From the NCBI GenBank assembly GCA_017623505.1, contig JAGAOZ010000021.1:62001-126000 (forward strand): a stretch of 64,000 nucleotides of DNA, given 5' to 3'. Shown here piece by piece: positions 43,068 through 52,709 of this stretch (its first letter is position 1; the number at the start of each line of letters is the position of its first letter). Under the pieces are notes generated by a model. It made no database searches. It was not told the DNA's origin and saw only the letters and a list, made by a program, of their open reading frames with translations. Position numbers and translations under genes: made by a program. The DNA comes from Alistipes sp. Its GTDB lineage: Bacteria > Bacteroidota > Bacteroidia > Bacteroidales > Rikenellaceae.

Positions 43068-43850
43068 ATGAAACACCCATACATAGGTCTTTGGTCGCTG
43101 CTTGCAGTGAGTTTTATACTCTTCTTTTCACTTTCGGCATTCGGTACGATAACCATCGGCGGGGTAGAGTTGCACTCCTCGCAGATGTACGATGAGCTGA
43201 CACGTGAGCCGGAGCCGCAGAATCCATTTGAGGAGCTCTATGTAGAGCGGGATAGTTGCGCAGTGGAGCAGAAGCCCCAGATTGATACTCTGCCTCAGAG
43301 AATCTTGCTTGTGGGTGACTCGATGCTCGAAGGTCTGTCGCCCCGTATGGCGGCGTATGCTGAGCATAACGGCCACACGCTCTACACGGTGATATGGTAC
43401 GGCTCGACCTCAAAGACATGGGGCTCGACAACACGACTCAAGGATTATATAGCCGAGTATGAGCCGACCTACGTATTTGTTGCGCTAGGAGCTAACGAAC
43501 TCTTTGTGCGCGACATTAAGAAGAGCCGCGACAAGTATGTGAAAAACATAATCGAGCAGTTGGGAGATGTAGATTATCTGTGGATTGGTCCTCCAAACTG
43601 GAAGGAGGATACAGGTATCAACGACTTGATTCGCAGCAACACGCCGCGAGGAAAATTCTTCCTAAGTAAAGATATGCATTTCGATAGAGCTAAGGACCGT
43701 ATGCACCCGACTCGCAACGCTGCGGCTAAGTGGTTTGACAGCATAGCGCGCTGGATGCCCGAATATTCGACACACCCTATTAAGTTGGAGGTGCCGGAGG
43801 TAGCCAAGGCACAGCCTGAGAAGATCATAATCCATCAACCACAAAATTAG
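43068..43850 (+). CDS. SGNH/GDSL-type hydrolase, membrane-anchored
   Basis: 260 residues. An N-terminal TM anchor (7-28) is followed by an SGNH hydrolase with LVGDSMLEG (Ser85), the block III-like GANEL, and a C-terminal D-x-x-H-like MHPT. It resembles the acetyl-transfer partners (AlgX/PatB/DltD type) of MBOAT proteins. The MBOAT gene follows 2 nt after its stop, so they act together, moving acyl groups onto a surface glycan in the periplasm. The glycan is unknown. Confidence 0.85.
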   Translation: MKHPYIGLWSLLAVSFILFFSLSAFGTITIGGVELHSSQMYDELTREPEPQNPFEELYVERDSCAVEQKPQIDTLPQRILLVGDSMLEGLSPRMAAYAEHNGHTLYTVIWYGSTSKTWGSTTRLKDYIAEYEPTYVFVALGANELFVRDIKKSRDKYVKNIIEQLGDVDYLWIGPPNWKEDTGINDLIRSNTPRGKFFLSKDMHFDRAKDRMHPTRNAAAKWFDSIARWMPEYSTHPIKLEVPEVAKAQPEKIIIHQPQN

Positions 43851-43852
43851 TT

Positions 43853-45325
43853 ATGGATTTATCGTTGCTGTGGCATAACATCACCTCGTTACTCTCATAT
43901 TCTCCTGAGAGCCCGATGATATTCTCGTCGGGAACATTCTGGGCGTTGTTCCTGCTCTTTATGCCACTGTATGCCCTGCTGAAGAACTCGCGCTACAAGA
44001 TGATGCTCTTTGTGGTGGCCTTCAGCCTATACTTCTACTATAAATCAAGCGGTTGGTTCTTCCTGCTGCTCGTCGGCACGTCGCTTTTCGACTGGACACT
44101 ATCGCGAGTGCTCGTGAAACGGGCGAAGGAGTGGCAGCGCAAGCTATGTGTGGCAATATCTATTGTTGCATCACTCGGCGTGCTCTGCTATTTCAAGTAT
44201 GCAAACTTCTTCCTGGAGAATTGGGCGCAGATTGTGGGCGACAACTTCCAGCCACTCGATATTATCTTGCCGGTGGGAATTTCGTTCTATACCTTCCAGT
44301 CGATAAGTTATATCGTCGATGTCTATCGCGGCAGGGTTGCGCCGACGGATAGTTGGCTCGAATATGCTTTCTTCCTGTCGTTCTTCCCGGCGTTGGTTGC
44401 AGGACCTATTGTTCGTGCCGACTATTTCCTGCCACAGGTCAAGCAGAACAGACGAGCGTTGCCTAACGAGATATGGCTCGGTATGTGGCTGATTCTGCTG
44501 GGCGTGCTGAAAAAAGCATTGATAGCCGACTATATCTCGCAATACAATGACTTGGTGTTCGTGCAGCCTGAGGTATATCAGGGTGTGGAGAGCCTGATGG
44601 GTGTTGTGGGCTATACAATGCAGATTTATTGCGATTTTTCGGGTTACTCGGATATGGCGATAGGTATAGCCTTGATAATGGGCTTCCGCCTCAGCCCCAA
44701 CTTCAATTTCCCATATAAATCGACCAACCTCACGGAGTTTTGGCATAGGTGGCACATCTCGCTTTCGTCGTGGCTGCGCGACTATGTATATATTCCGCTG
44801 GGCGGCAATCGCAAGGGTGCGATACGTACCTACGTGAATAACTTTTTGACGATGCTTATAGGCGGTCTGTGGCACGGCGCATCGTGGAAATTTGTCTTTT
44901 GGGGAGCGATGCACGGCGTAGGACTTGCTGTGCATAAGCTGTTTAAGCCGCTGCTGAAGGGTATACCCGACAATTGGGCGGTCAAGACGCTATCGTGGCT
45001 ATTGACAATTAGCTGTGTGGCCTTCTTGTGGATATTCTTCCGCGCCGACAGCTGGAGCGATGCGTGGTTTATCACGACGAATATCTTTACAAACTTCCAC
45101 GCCGACTATCTGCCAGTTTTTCTTCAGGTGCGCTATGTGTGGTGTATCTTTATGGCGTTGTTAATCGCGGCTCACGCTATGCCGGAGGGGTGGTGGAGTC
45201 GTATGGGCGAGAGATTTGTTCGTGCGCCGTGGATAGTCAAGCTATTGGTTTTTGTGGTTGTGGTGCAACTGGTGTTGCAATTTAAGAGCGAGGAGGTTAC
45301 TCCGTTTATATATTTTCAGTTCTAA
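43853..45325 (+). CDS. MBOAT-family O-acyltransferase (AlgI/PatA/DltB type)
   Basis: 490 residues, about 10-12 TM helices. It has the family motifs SFYTFQSISYIVDVYRG, DFSGYSDMAIG, NLTEFWHRWHISL (about 292-304) and the catalytic His in GLWHGASW (His341). It transfers acyl groups across the membrane for O-acylation of an extracellular polymer. Paired with the SGNH hydrolase upstream. The pair and the OafA-type acyltransferase after it suggest a surface-glycan modification region. Confidence 0.92.
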   Translation: MDLSLLWHNITSLLSYSPESPMIFSSGTFWALFLLFMPLYALLKNSRYKMMLFVVAFSLYFYYKSSGWFFLLLVGTSLFDWTLSRVLVKRAKEWQRKLCVAISIVASLGVLCYFKYANFFLENWAQIVGDNFQPLDIILPVGISFYTFQSISYIVDVYRGRVAPTDSWLEYAFFLSFFPALVAGPIVRADYFLPQVKQNRRALPNEIWLGMWLILLGVLKKALIADYISQYNDLVFVQPEVYQGVESLMGVVGYTMQIYCDFSGYSDMAIGIALIMGFRLSPNFNFPYKSTNLTEFWHRWHISLSSWLRDYVYIPLGGNRKGAIRTYVNNFLTMLIGGLWHGASWKFVFWGAMHGVGLAVHKLFKPLLKGIPDNWAVKTLSWLLTISCVAFLWIFFRADSWSDAWFITTNIFTNFHADYLPVFLQVRYVWCIFMALLIAAHAMPEGWWSRMGERFVRAPWIVKLLVFVVVVQLVLQFKSEEVTPFIYFQF

Positions 45326-45349
45326 ACGTGTTGCGTGACTTATACAATA

Positions 45350-45385
45350 GGAGGCTGTCCAACAAGTAGTGTTGCGACAGCCTCC
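45350..45385. terminator. Hairpin after the MBOAT gene
   Basis: GGAGGCTGTC pairs with GACAGCCTCC, with an inner CAAC/GTTG stem. Similar hairpins lie at 47224-47264 and 27493-27532. There is no strong T run on either side, so termination is uncertain. Confidence 0.5.
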
Positions 45386-45428
45386 TGTGCCTTAAAGTCA
45401 AAGATTTAAGGGAGTTTTAATCCCTTAA

Positions 45429-45692
45429 TTACATATATTCAAGCCTAAACTCTGCCTCGGCATCCTCTAATTGCTTGTTATAGTATTCGAGCTCCTCCTC
45501 GTTGAGCTTGGCACGAAAATCACGGTCTTCTTTTGTAATCTGGTCCAAAAGAATCCAGTCACGACTCAATTCAGCATAGGTCGATTGTTCGGCTATGTAG
45601 CGTGCTTTGTTGGCAATCTCCTCCTTAGAGGGGGCGCAAGCCACAAACGCAACGGTTATAGCAACAGCCACGATAGTGAACAATCGTTTCAT
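45429..45692 (-). CDS. Small lipoprotein of unknown function
   Basis: 87 residues. The signal MKRLFTIVAVAITVAFVAC ends in a lipobox with Cys19, followed by a short, highly charged helical part rich in Glu, Lys and Tyr. I recognise no family. It stands alone between converging and diverging neighbours. The lipobox and clean start support a real gene. Confidence 0.7.
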   Translation of the reverse strand: MKRLFTIVAVAITVAFVACAPSKEEIANKARYIAEQSTYAELSRDWILLDQITKEDRDFRAKLNEEELEYYNKQLEDAEAEFRLEYM

Positions 45693-45837
45693 AATAGTAA
45701 AGTTTTAGAAATAGTAATCATAAGCAAAGTTAAACAAATATTTGTTAAAAATCTTAGTCTAATGTTTTTTTTGTTCGTCAGACACTCTTTTTATACACTT
45801 TTGATTACTTTTGTCTATTATTCTAATATCATCTACA

Positions 45838-46995
45838 ATGAACAATACTCTTACGGCGAAGCCGCGGTATGAATTGCTTGACGGATTGCGTGGTGTGGCG
45901 GCTTTGGTGGTTATATGGTATCATATCTTTGAGGGTTTTGCCACATCGCCCTACGACCAAATGCTCAATCACGGCTATTTGGCTGTCGATTTCTTCTTTG
46001 TCTTGTCGGGCTTTGTGGTGAGTTACGCCTACGACGACCGCTGGGGCAAGATGTCGATAGGAGGGTTCTTTAAGCGTCGTCTGATACGTCTGCACCCTAT
46101 GGTGATAATGGGTGCGATACTCGGCGTTGTGGCGTTTATCATACAGGGCTGTACCACGTGGAGTGGAGAGCAATCGCCAATGTCGATGGTTATGCTCTCG
46201 ATGTTGATGGCAATGTTCCTCATCCCCGCTTTTCCGGGACAGGGTGCTGAGGTGCGTGGCAATGGCGAGATGTTCCCGCTCAATGGTCCGTCGTGGTCGC
46301 TATTTTTTGAATATATAGGTAATATCCTCTACGCCTTGGCTCTGCGACGTCTCTCAACGAAGGCTCTATGGTTTGTTGTTGTGGCTTTAGGCTGTGGTGT
46401 GGTTACGTTCGTTATGGCGGATGGTTCGGGCTTCGGTCATTTAGGCGTGGGGTGGTCGATGGCGGAGTATAACTTTGTGGGAGGTATGTTGCGTATGGGC
46501 TTCGCCTTCTCGATGGGTTTGCTTCTGCAACGCACGTTTCGACCTCGTCGGGTGCGAGGTGCTTTCTGGCTCTGCTCGGCGGTGCTGGTGGCTGTGCTCG
46601 CTATGCCATACGCGGGAGATGAGAGCGTGAAGTGGATAAATGGTCTGTACGACTCACTATGCGTTGTGGTGCTCTTCCCGCTGTTGGTGTGTGTGGGTGC
46701 TTCGGGCGTGACAACCGACAAGGGCTCAACCAAATTGTGTAACTTCTTGGGCGAAATATCCTATCCGCTCTATATCATCCACTACCCCTCGATGTATCTG
46801 TTCTATTATCACTACGCATCGTGGAGTGCCACACCTCATACGTTCTCCGAGGTATGGTACATCGCATTGGCTGTCGTTGCAGGAAATATCCTCTTGGCGT
46901 GGTTGCTGCTGCGTTTCTACGACAAGCCTCTCAGGGCGTGGCTGACGCAGCGCGTGATTAAAAATTCAAAATTCAAAATTCAAAGTTGCGATTAA
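45838..46995 (+). CDS. OafA/YrhL-type membrane acyltransferase
   Basis: 385 residues, about 10 TM helices (acyltransferase family 3). The start ELLDGLRGVAALVVIWYH carries the conserved RG and His, and the FFFVLSGFVVSYAY block follows. It O-acylates surface glycans, probably with acetyl-CoA. The start at 45838 is chosen by homology of the N-terminus. The last 10-11 codons (KNSKFKIQSCD) are encoded by the downstream repeat (from about 46963), so the natural C-terminus has been replaced or extended. Confidence 0.88.
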   Translation: MNNTLTAKPRYELLDGLRGVAALVVIWYHIFEGFATSPYDQMLNHGYLAVDFFFVLSGFVVSYAYDDRWGKMSIGGFFKRRLIRLHPMVIMGAILGVVAFIIQGCTTWSGEQSPMSMVMLSMLMAMFLIPAFPGQGAEVRGNGEMFPLNGPSWSLFFEYIGNILYALALRRLSTKALWFVVVALGCGVVTFVMADGSGFGHLGVGWSMAEYNFVGGMLRMGFAFSMGLLLQRTFRPRRVRGAFWLCSAVLVAVLAMPYAGDESVKWINGLYDSLCVVVLFPLLVCVGASGVTTDKGSTKLCNFLGEISYPLYIIHYPSMYLFYYHYASWSATPHTFSEVWYIALAVVAGNILLAWLLLRFYDKPLRAWLTQRVIKNSKFKIQSCD

Positions 46996-47065
46996 GCCAT
47001 ACGCAGAGGGAGCTTGCTCACTATGCTATGGCGGAGCAACTAAGGGAAGACCTTCAGGTCTTGCC
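46985..47065 (+). repeat. GTTGCGA...GGTCTTGCC repeat, copy 3
   Basis: An 81-bp element in tandem with copy 4 (period 98 bp). It begins inside the 3' end of the acyltransferase gene. The flanking runs are AAAATTCAAAATTC instead of the AAAACTGAAAACTG of copies 1 and 2. Confidence 0.8.
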
Positions 47066-47082
47066 AAAATTCAAAATTCAAA

Positions 47083-47163
47083 GTTGCGATTAAGCCATAC
47101 GCAGAGGGAACTTGTTCACTATGCTATGGCAGAGCAACTAAGGGAAGACCTTCAGGTCTTGCC
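47083..47163 (+). repeat. GTTGCGA...GGTCTTGCC repeat, copy 4
   Basis: Second tandem copy, differing from copy 3 at about three positions. The perfect AAGACCT/AGGTCTT hairpin is preserved. Confidence 0.8.
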
Positions 47164-47223
47164 AAAATTCAAAATTAAGGGATAAGGGTTGCTAAACGTG
47201 ATTAATGCAAACAACTTCTAAAT

Positions 47224-47264
47224 AGAAGGGGCTGTCGCAACGCACTTGTTGGACAGCCCCTTCT
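47224..47264 (-). terminator. Hairpin after the fumarase gene
   Basis: AGAAGGGGCTGTC pairs with GACAGCCCCTTCT, a 13-bp stem, about 20 bp past the fumarase stop on the minus strand. No long T run, so it may terminate weakly. Confidence 0.5.
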
Positions 47265-47281
47265 GTTATTGTGTTGATGTG

Positions 47282-48928
47282 TTATTTATGGCAACCTACA
47301 CACCACGGTTTGAGTTGCTGGAAGAAGTCGTTGCCCTTATCATCGACCAAGATGAATGCAGGGAAGTTCTCGACGCGAATCTTCCATACAGCCTCCATAC
47401 CCAACTCAGGGAACTCGACACACTCGATAGCCTTGATATTCTCTTGGGCGAGCAGTGCGGCAGGACCACCGATAGAGCCCAAATAGAAGCCGCCGTGTTT
47501 GCGACAAGCGTCGGTAACCTGCTGTGAGCGGTTACCCTTGGCAATCATTACAAGTGAGCCACCCTCTGCCTGGAAAGCATCGACGTATGGGTCCATACGC
47601 TGTGCTGTGGTAGGGCCCATAGAGCCACAAGGCATACCCGCAGGAGTCTTGGCAGGACCGGCATAGTAGACAGGGTGATTCTTGAAGTAGTCGGGCAGTC
47701 CCTCGCCGGCATCCAAACGGGCCTTCAGCTTGGCGTGGGCTATGTCGCGCGCAACGATGATTGTGCCATTGAGGCTGACGCGTGTGGCTACGGGGTATTT
47801 CGCCAACTCGGAGCATACCTCGCGGATAGGCTTATCAAGGTCTATCTGCACAGCATCTCCCTCGCCTGCCTCGCGCAGCTGCTCAGGGATAAGTTCGTAT
47901 GGTGCGAAGTCCATCTTCTCAATCCACAGTCCCTCCTTGTTAATTTTAGCCTTGATGTTGCGGTCTGCCGAGCAACTGACACCCATACCGACAGGGCAAG
48001 AGCCACCGTGACGTGGCAGACGGATAACACGTACATCATGGCAGATGTATTTACCACCAAACTGAGCGCCCAGACCTATACGGTGAGCCTCCTCGGTTAA
48101 GGTCTTCTCAAGCTCTACGTCGCGGAATGCACGACCTGTCTCGTCGCCAGTGGTTGGGAGCGAGTCGTAGAAGTGTGTCGATGCCAACTTAACGGTCAGC
48201 AGGTTGCGCTCAACGCTCGTACCGCCGATAACAAAGGCGATATGGTAAGGCGGGCAGGCTGCTGTGCCGAGTGAGCGAATCTTCTCGACGCAGAATGGGA
48301 TGAGTCGTTCGGGGTTGAGCAGAGCCTTAGTCTCCTGATAGAGGTAGGTCTTATTGGCCGAACCACCGCCTTTGGCTATGAAGAGGAACTTGTACTCCAT
48401 ACCCTCTGTAGCCTCGATATCAATCTGCGCAGGTAGGTTGCAACGGGTGTTTACCTCGTCATACATCGTCAGTGGTGCATTCTGCGAGTAGCGCAGATTC
48501 TCTTGAGTATAGACCTCATAAACTCCGCGCGATAGTGCCTCCTCATCGCAGAAATCGGTCCAAACGCGCTGTCCCTTCTCGCCGTGGATGATAGCCGTAC
48601 CGGTATCCTGGCAGATAGGTAGCAGTCCCTTACTTGCTACCTCGGCATTGCGGAGCATAGCGAGTGCAACATATTTATCGTTATCCGAGGCTTCGGGGTC
48701 GTGAAGAATCTTAGCCACCTGCTCGTTGTGCGCGCGACGCATGTGAAACGAGACGTCGTAGAAGGCCTGACGTGTAAGTGTTGTAAGCGCTTCGGGGCTT
48801 ACTATAAGCATCTGCTTACCATTAAATTCACCTACCGATACACCTTCGCTGGTCAGGTGGTAGTATTCGGTGGTATCCTCGCCCGTCTGGAACATTGGGG
48901 CGTACTTAAATTCAGGAATCTGTGCCAT
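47282..48928 (-). CDS. Class I fumarate hydratase (4Fe-4S), possible mesaconase
   Basis: 548 residues, full-length FumA/FumB type with both alpha and beta parts fused. The cluster-ligand segments ICQDTGTA and [17 protein letters not shown] are present, and the C-terminal beta part has [12 protein letters not shown]. It hydrates fumarate to malate. Class I fumarases of E. coli also hydrate mesaconate, so here the enzyme may supply the mesaconase step missing from the methylaspartate operon 2 kb away (inference). The start at 48928 follows a TATATTTG box. The cluster is oxygen-sensitive, suiting an anaerobe. Confidence 0.92.
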   Translation of the reverse strand: MAQIPEFKYAPMFQTGEDTTEYYHLTSEGVSVGEFNGKQMLIVSPEALTTLTRQAFYDVSFHMRRAHNEQVAKILHDPEASDNDKYVALAMLRNAEVASKGLLPICQDTGTAIIHGEKGQRVWTDFCDEEALSRGVYEVYTQENLRYSQNAPLTMYDEVNTRCNLPAQIDIEATEGMEYKFLFIAKGGGSANKTYLYQETKALLNPERLIPFCVEKIRSLGTAACPPYHIAFVIGGTSVERNLLTVKLASTHFYDSLPTTGDETGRAFRDVELEKTLTEEAHRIGLGAQFGGKYICHDVRVIRLPRHGGSCPVGMGVSCSADRNIKAKINKEGLWIEKMDFAPYELIPEQLREAGEGDAVQIDLDKPIREVCSELAKYPVATRVSLNGTIIVARDIAHAKLKARLDAGEGLPDYFKNHPVYYAGPAKTPAGMPCGSMGPTTAQRMDPYVDAFQAEGGSLVMIAKGNRSQQVTDACRKHGGFYLGSIGGPAALLAQENIKAIECVEFPELGMEAVWKIRVENFPAFILVDDKGNDFFQQLKPWCVGCHK

Positions 48929-48965
48929 AGTATCTTTTTTAATAAATTTTAAACAGCATCTAATG

Positions 48966-48973
48966 CAAATATA
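48966..48973 (-). promoter_or_regulatory. -7 box for the fumarase gene
   Basis: TATATTTG on the minus strand, about 38 nt before the start codon. Confidence 0.45.
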
Positions 48974-49021
48974 CAATGTTTTTTATTACCTTGCACTCAA
49001 TAAACTAAATAAATGGTAGTT

Positions 49022-50653
49022 ATGCGTCGAATATTAGCGGTTTTGATGGCTTTCTTAATCTGTGCGCTTTATGTTGGTGGAGCATGCACGGGAAAGTCGG
49101 CTTTTGGTGGGGAGGAGTTACAACCCGAACAGAAACCGGGTGGTGGTAGTGGCGGGCAAGACAACCCTTCGGAGGAGCTGCCTGAGGCCAAAGATGGAGA
49201 GTTTGTCATACTTTTTACCAACGATTTTCACAGCCAGATAGAGCCGTTGGGAAAGGATGAGACGTATAATGCTGACCGTGGTGGCATAAAGCGTATCAAG
49301 GCGTTGGTGGATAGCGTGCGTATGGCAGAGCCGGCGGTGTTGCTGGCCGATGCGGGCGACTTTGTGCAGGGAACATACTACTTCAGCCTGATGAATGGCG
49401 TGGTAGAGATGTTGATAATGAATGAGTTGGGGTATGATATTCGTACGATAGGTAACCACGAATTCGACAAGAAGATGTCGGGCTTGCAGGATATGCTCTC
49501 GTGGTGTGAGGTGCCTGTGGTGGCGACAAACTACGACTTTACCACAACGAAGCTCGCTAAACGTGTGGAGCGTTCGATGATTCTCGATGCGGGAGAGGTG
49601 AAGGTCGGTTTTGTGGGCTTGAATGTGCGACTGGAGTCGTTGGTGGACCCTATGGCGTGTGAAGGCGTAGGGTGGCAGAATGCTATCAACGTGGCAGATG
49701 CCGAGGCGGAGCGTCTGCGTCAGCAAGGGGCAGATATTGTCATCGCTCTCTCGCACTTGGGTTATCAGAAAGATAGCGATGCATACTATTACGACAGAGG
49801 AATAGCGATGCGTACACGCCATATAGATATGATTATCGGCGGTCATACCCACACGTTCCTAAATTCGGCAGACTACGTGACCAATCTCGATGGCGATAAG
49901 GTGCCTATCGTGCAGACGGGAAGCAAGGGTATCTGCTTGGGATATGCCAAAATCAAGCTTGACGAGCAGGGTAAGCCGTCGTTTACATATAAACTGTTGC
50001 CCGTAAAGAACTATCTTGACAAGAAGGTGGACCCGGAGTTTTCGGCTGTGATAGATGCCTATACGGCGGATGTGGAGCAGGAGATGAGCAGAGTGCTGGG
50101 TTATTGCCCTCAGGCGATACGCAAGGGGCTGCCGGAGAGTCCGCTGGGCAACATCTCGGCAGATGGCTTGGTGTGGCTGGCAAAGGAGCTTTTCGATGTG
50201 GAGGCAGATGTGGCTATATATAACAGCGGAGGCTTAAGAGCCGAGATTTCGAAGGGAGATTTGACTGTGGGAGATGTCTATGCGGTCTATCCGTTTGATA
50301 ATAAATTGTCTGTTTTGACACTCAAGGGTAGCGACCTTTTGAAGTTCTTTGACGGAGTTGCATCGGCGGGAGGTGTGCCGATAAATAAGGGTGTGAGGTT
50401 GGTTATCAGTGGCGGAAAAGTGAAGTCGGTGACGGTCGGCGGTAAGGCTGTTGATAAGGACAAAACCTATACCGTAGCGACGATAGACTACGTCGTGAAC
50501 ACGAAAGACTACGGCTTGGATAACGCCACATCGCGTCGCGACCATAGCGAGATGATACGTGATTGTATGGTCGAATATTTCGAGTATCTGGCTGCGCAAA
50601 ACAGCAGAGGAGAGATTACGGCTGCGACGGATGGACGTATAATAATTGAGTAA
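49022..50653 (+). CDS. 5'-nucleotidase/UshA-like metallophosphoesterase lipoprotein
   Basis: 543 residues. The signal ends in a lipobox-like VGGAC (Cys near 22), followed by a Gly/Pro/Glu-rich linker. The calcineurin-like domain has NDFHSQ, GDF, GNHEFD and GGHTHT, the two-metal site, and the 5'-nucleotidase C-terminal domain starts at about 330 with NYNSGGLRAEI-like sequence (YNSGGLRAEI). It hydrolyses extracellular nucleotides for salvage, which links to xpt in purine use. An in-frame start lies 3 codons upstream. Confidence 0.88.
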   Translation: MRRILAVLMAFLICALYVGGACTGKSAFGGEELQPEQKPGGGSGGQDNPSEELPEAKDGEFVILFTNDFHSQIEPLGKDETYNADRGGIKRIKALVDSVRMAEPAVLLADAGDFVQGTYYFSLMNGVVEMLIMNELGYDIRTIGNHEFDKKMSGLQDMLSWCEVPVVATNYDFTTTKLAKRVERSMILDAGEVKVGFVGLNVRLESLVDPMACEGVGWQNAINVADAEAERLRQQGADIVIALSHLGYQKDSDAYYYDRGIAMRTRHIDMIIGGHTHTFLNSADYVTNLDGDKVPIVQTGSKGICLGYAKIKLDEQGKPSFTYKLLPVKNYLDKKVDPEFSAVIDAYTADVEQEMSRVLGYCPQAIRKGLPESPLGNISADGLVWLAKELFDVEADVAIYNSGGLRAEISKGDLTVGDVYAVYPFDNKLSVLTLKGSDLLKFFDGVASAGGVPINKGVRLVISGGKVKSVTVGGKAVDKDKTYTVATIDYVVNTKDYGLDNATSRRDHSEMIRDCMVEYFEYLAAQNSRGEITAATDGRIIIE

Positions 50654-50679
50654 AATGATTGTAATCAGCAGGGCTGATA

Positions 50680-50723
50680 AAAAGCATCGGGAGAGAGTCT
50701 ATCTTCCGATGTTTTTCTTTTTT
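50680..50723 (+). terminator. Terminator after the nucleotidase gene
   Basis: AAAAGCATCGG pairs with CCGATGTTTTT (one G-U), followed by further T. Confidence 0.75.
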
Positions 50724-50813
50724 AGGGGAGCAGATTGCATCCAAAATAAAAAAATCTTTATCCGAAATGTAAAAAGAGTGGGGCGAAATGATACAACTTT
50801 GAAAAATAAAGCG

Positions 50814-50821
50814 TAGCTTTG
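50814..50821 (+). promoter_or_regulatory. -7 box for the glutamate mutase operon
   Basis: TAGCTTTG, 27 nt before the glmS start. The leader is too short for a cobalamin riboswitch. Confidence 0.5.
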
Positions 50822-50847
50822 TGTTACGTTATCACATAATTTCGAAT

Positions 50848-51261
50848 ATGGAAAAAACAACAGTTGTAATTGGAGTTATCGGCGCAGATGCACACGCTGT
50901 CGGTAACAAAATTATCGATTTGACACTGCGCAACAGCGGTTTTGATGTGGTGAACCTCGGTGTGATGGTCTCACAGGAGGAGTTTATCGAGGCGGCAATA
51001 GAGACCTCGGCTAAGGCTATTTTGGTATCATCGCTCTATGGTCATGGCGAGATAGACTGTATGGGTCTGCGCGAGAAGTGCGAGGAGGCCGGCTTGAAGG
51101 ATATGCCTCTGTTTGTGGGCGGTAACCTGGTTGTAGGTAAGCAGAATTTTGAGGATGTGAAGGAGCGTTTCTTGGCGATGGGCTTTGACTTCGTATATCC
51201 GCCAAGCACACCAATTGAGGATACTATCGTAGATTTGAAGAAACGTCTGGGTATCGAGTAA
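50848..51261 (+). CDS. glmS: Glutamate mutase small (sigma) subunit
   Basis: 137 residues. This is the B12-binding subunit of methylaspartate mutase, unrelated to glucosamine synthase. The cobalamin motif DxHxxG appears as DAHAVG (14-19), with His16 ligating cobalt. The later SSLYGH and GGNLVVG segments complete the flavodoxin-like fold. With GlmE it rearranges L-glutamate to L-threo-3-methylaspartate. First gene of a six-gene operon. The start at 50848 gives the family N-terminus. Confidence 0.94.
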   Translation: MEKTTVVIGVIGADAHAVGNKIIDLTLRNSGFDVVNLGVMVSQEEFIEAAIETSAKAILVSSLYGHGEIDCMGLREKCEEAGLKDMPLFVGGNLVVGKQNFEDVKERFLAMGFDFVYPPSTPIEDTIVDLKKRLGIE

Positions 51262-51275
51262 AAAGAGTGTCGGCT

Positions 51276-52661
51276 ATGAAGTTTTTGACCGTAGATGTAG
51301 GCAGCACCTATACCAAACTGACGGCTATCGACGCTCAAAAGTGCGCTATTCTGGGAACGGCTCAGGCATTTACAACCATCGAGAGCGATGTGATGCAGGG
51401 CTACGAGAAGGCTTTGGCGGAGTTGCGCGCTCAAGAGGGCTGTCGTGACTTTTGTTGGGACGAGATGTTGGTATGCTCGTCGGCAGCAGGCGGTTTGAAG
51501 ATGGTGGCGTTGGGTTTGGTGCCCGACCTGACGGCCAAGGCGGCCCGTACGGCGGCATCGAATGCCGGAGCAAAGGTTGTCAAGACCTATGCCTATGAAA
51601 TATCGGGCGGCGAACAGGAGGAGATAGCCCAAATTAAGCCCGACTTGGTGTTGCTGTGTGGCGGAACGGATGGCGGTAATCGAGAGGTTATTACGGCCAA
51701 TGCCCGTCGCTTGGCAAGCATCGAGGGGGAGTTTACAACTATCGTTGCGGGAAATAAAAGTGCGGCAGATGAGATAAGCGAGATTTTTACTCAGGCGGGC
51801 AAGAGCTTTGTCATTACCGAGAATGTGATGCCTCAGTTCAACCAACTCAATATCGAGCCGGCGCGTGACGCAATACGCCAACTATTCATAGCACGAATCA
51901 TCGAAGCAAAGGGGTTGAATCGTCTTCAGGCGATGGCCTCACGCAAGATAATCCCGACGCCACTTGCTGTGTTGCAGGCCTGTGAGCTGCTGAGTCGTGG
52001 TACGCAGACCAAGGCAGGACGAGGCGACTTGCTGGCCGTAGATGTGGGTGGTGCAACCACCGATGTATACTCTATGGCGGCAGGAACACCGACGGTGGAG
52101 AATACGATGCTCAAGGGTCTTCCAGAGCCATGGGCGAAGAGAACCGTAGAGGGCGATTTGGGTATGCGATACAGCCTTTTGCACGTCTTTGAGCAGCTGC
52201 CTCCGGTAACACCTTCAGAGCAGGAGCAGAGAGCGAAGGTGGAGCAGTGGGTTAGGCTATGTACGGAGCAACCCGATACGCTGGCTCAGCCCGATACGGA
52301 GCAGGAGCAGATAGAGGAGTGGCTGGGACAGCAAGCGGTGGCAATGGCGGTTGAGCGTCACGCAGGACGCATAGCCGATGTCTATACACCTTTGGGACTG
52401 ATGCACACCTTGGAGGGTAAGGATTTGATGGATTTGAAAGCGGTGGTGGGTATCGGCGGCGTGATACGCAACTCGCGTCATCCGAGCCGAATTTTGCGTG
52501 GTGCGCTCTACGATGTGATGCATCCCGAATCGACCAAGCCTCGCAATCCAAAGTTTTATCTGGATAAGGAGTATATCTTTGCGGCGATGGGACTTTTGAG
52601 GGATGTCGATGCCGAGCTTGCCTTTGAGTTGCTCAATAAACATACTGTCGAGGTGGAGTAG
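51276..52661 (+). CDS. glmL: Glutamate mutase accessory ATPase GlmL/MutL
   Basis: 461 residues of the ASKHA/MutL family. Two ATPase phosphate motifs are visible: VDVGSTYTKLTAI at the N-terminus and AVDVGGATTDVYS near residue 255. It is thought to reactivate or protect the B12 mutase. It sits between glmS and glmE, the classic order. A GTG three codons upstream could also start the protein. Confidence 0.92.
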   Translation: MKFLTVDVGSTYTKLTAIDAQKCAILGTAQAFTTIESDVMQGYEKALAELRAQEGCRDFCWDEMLVCSSAAGGLKMVALGLVPDLTAKAARTAASNAGAKVVKTYAYEISGGEQEEIAQIKPDLVLLCGGTDGGNREVITANARRLASIEGEFTTIVAGNKSAADEISEIFTQAGKSFVITENVMPQFNQLNIEPARDAIRQLFIARIIEAKGLNRLQAMASRKIIPTPLAVLQACELLSRGTQTKAGRGDLLAVDVGGATTDVYSMAAGTPTVENTMLKGLPEPWAKRTVEGDLGMRYSLLHVFEQLPPVTPSEQEQRAKVEQWVRLCTEQPDTLAQPDTEQEQIEEWLGQQAVAMAVERHAGRIADVYTPLGLMHTLEGKDLMDLKAVVGIGGVIRNSRHPSRILRGALYDVMHPESTKPRNPKFYLDKEYIFAAMGLLRDVDAELAFELLNKHTVEVE

Positions 52662-52709
52662 CCCCGACAAGAGTCATAAATAGTGGAATAATATCAATTT
52701 AAACAGAAT

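Noticed and set aside
50654-50847. Cobalamin riboswitch upstream of B12-dependent glutamate mutase
   Set aside because: The stretch between the nucleotidase terminator and the start codon is about 120 nt, the promoter box lies 27 nt before the start, and no B12-box-like sequence is seen.
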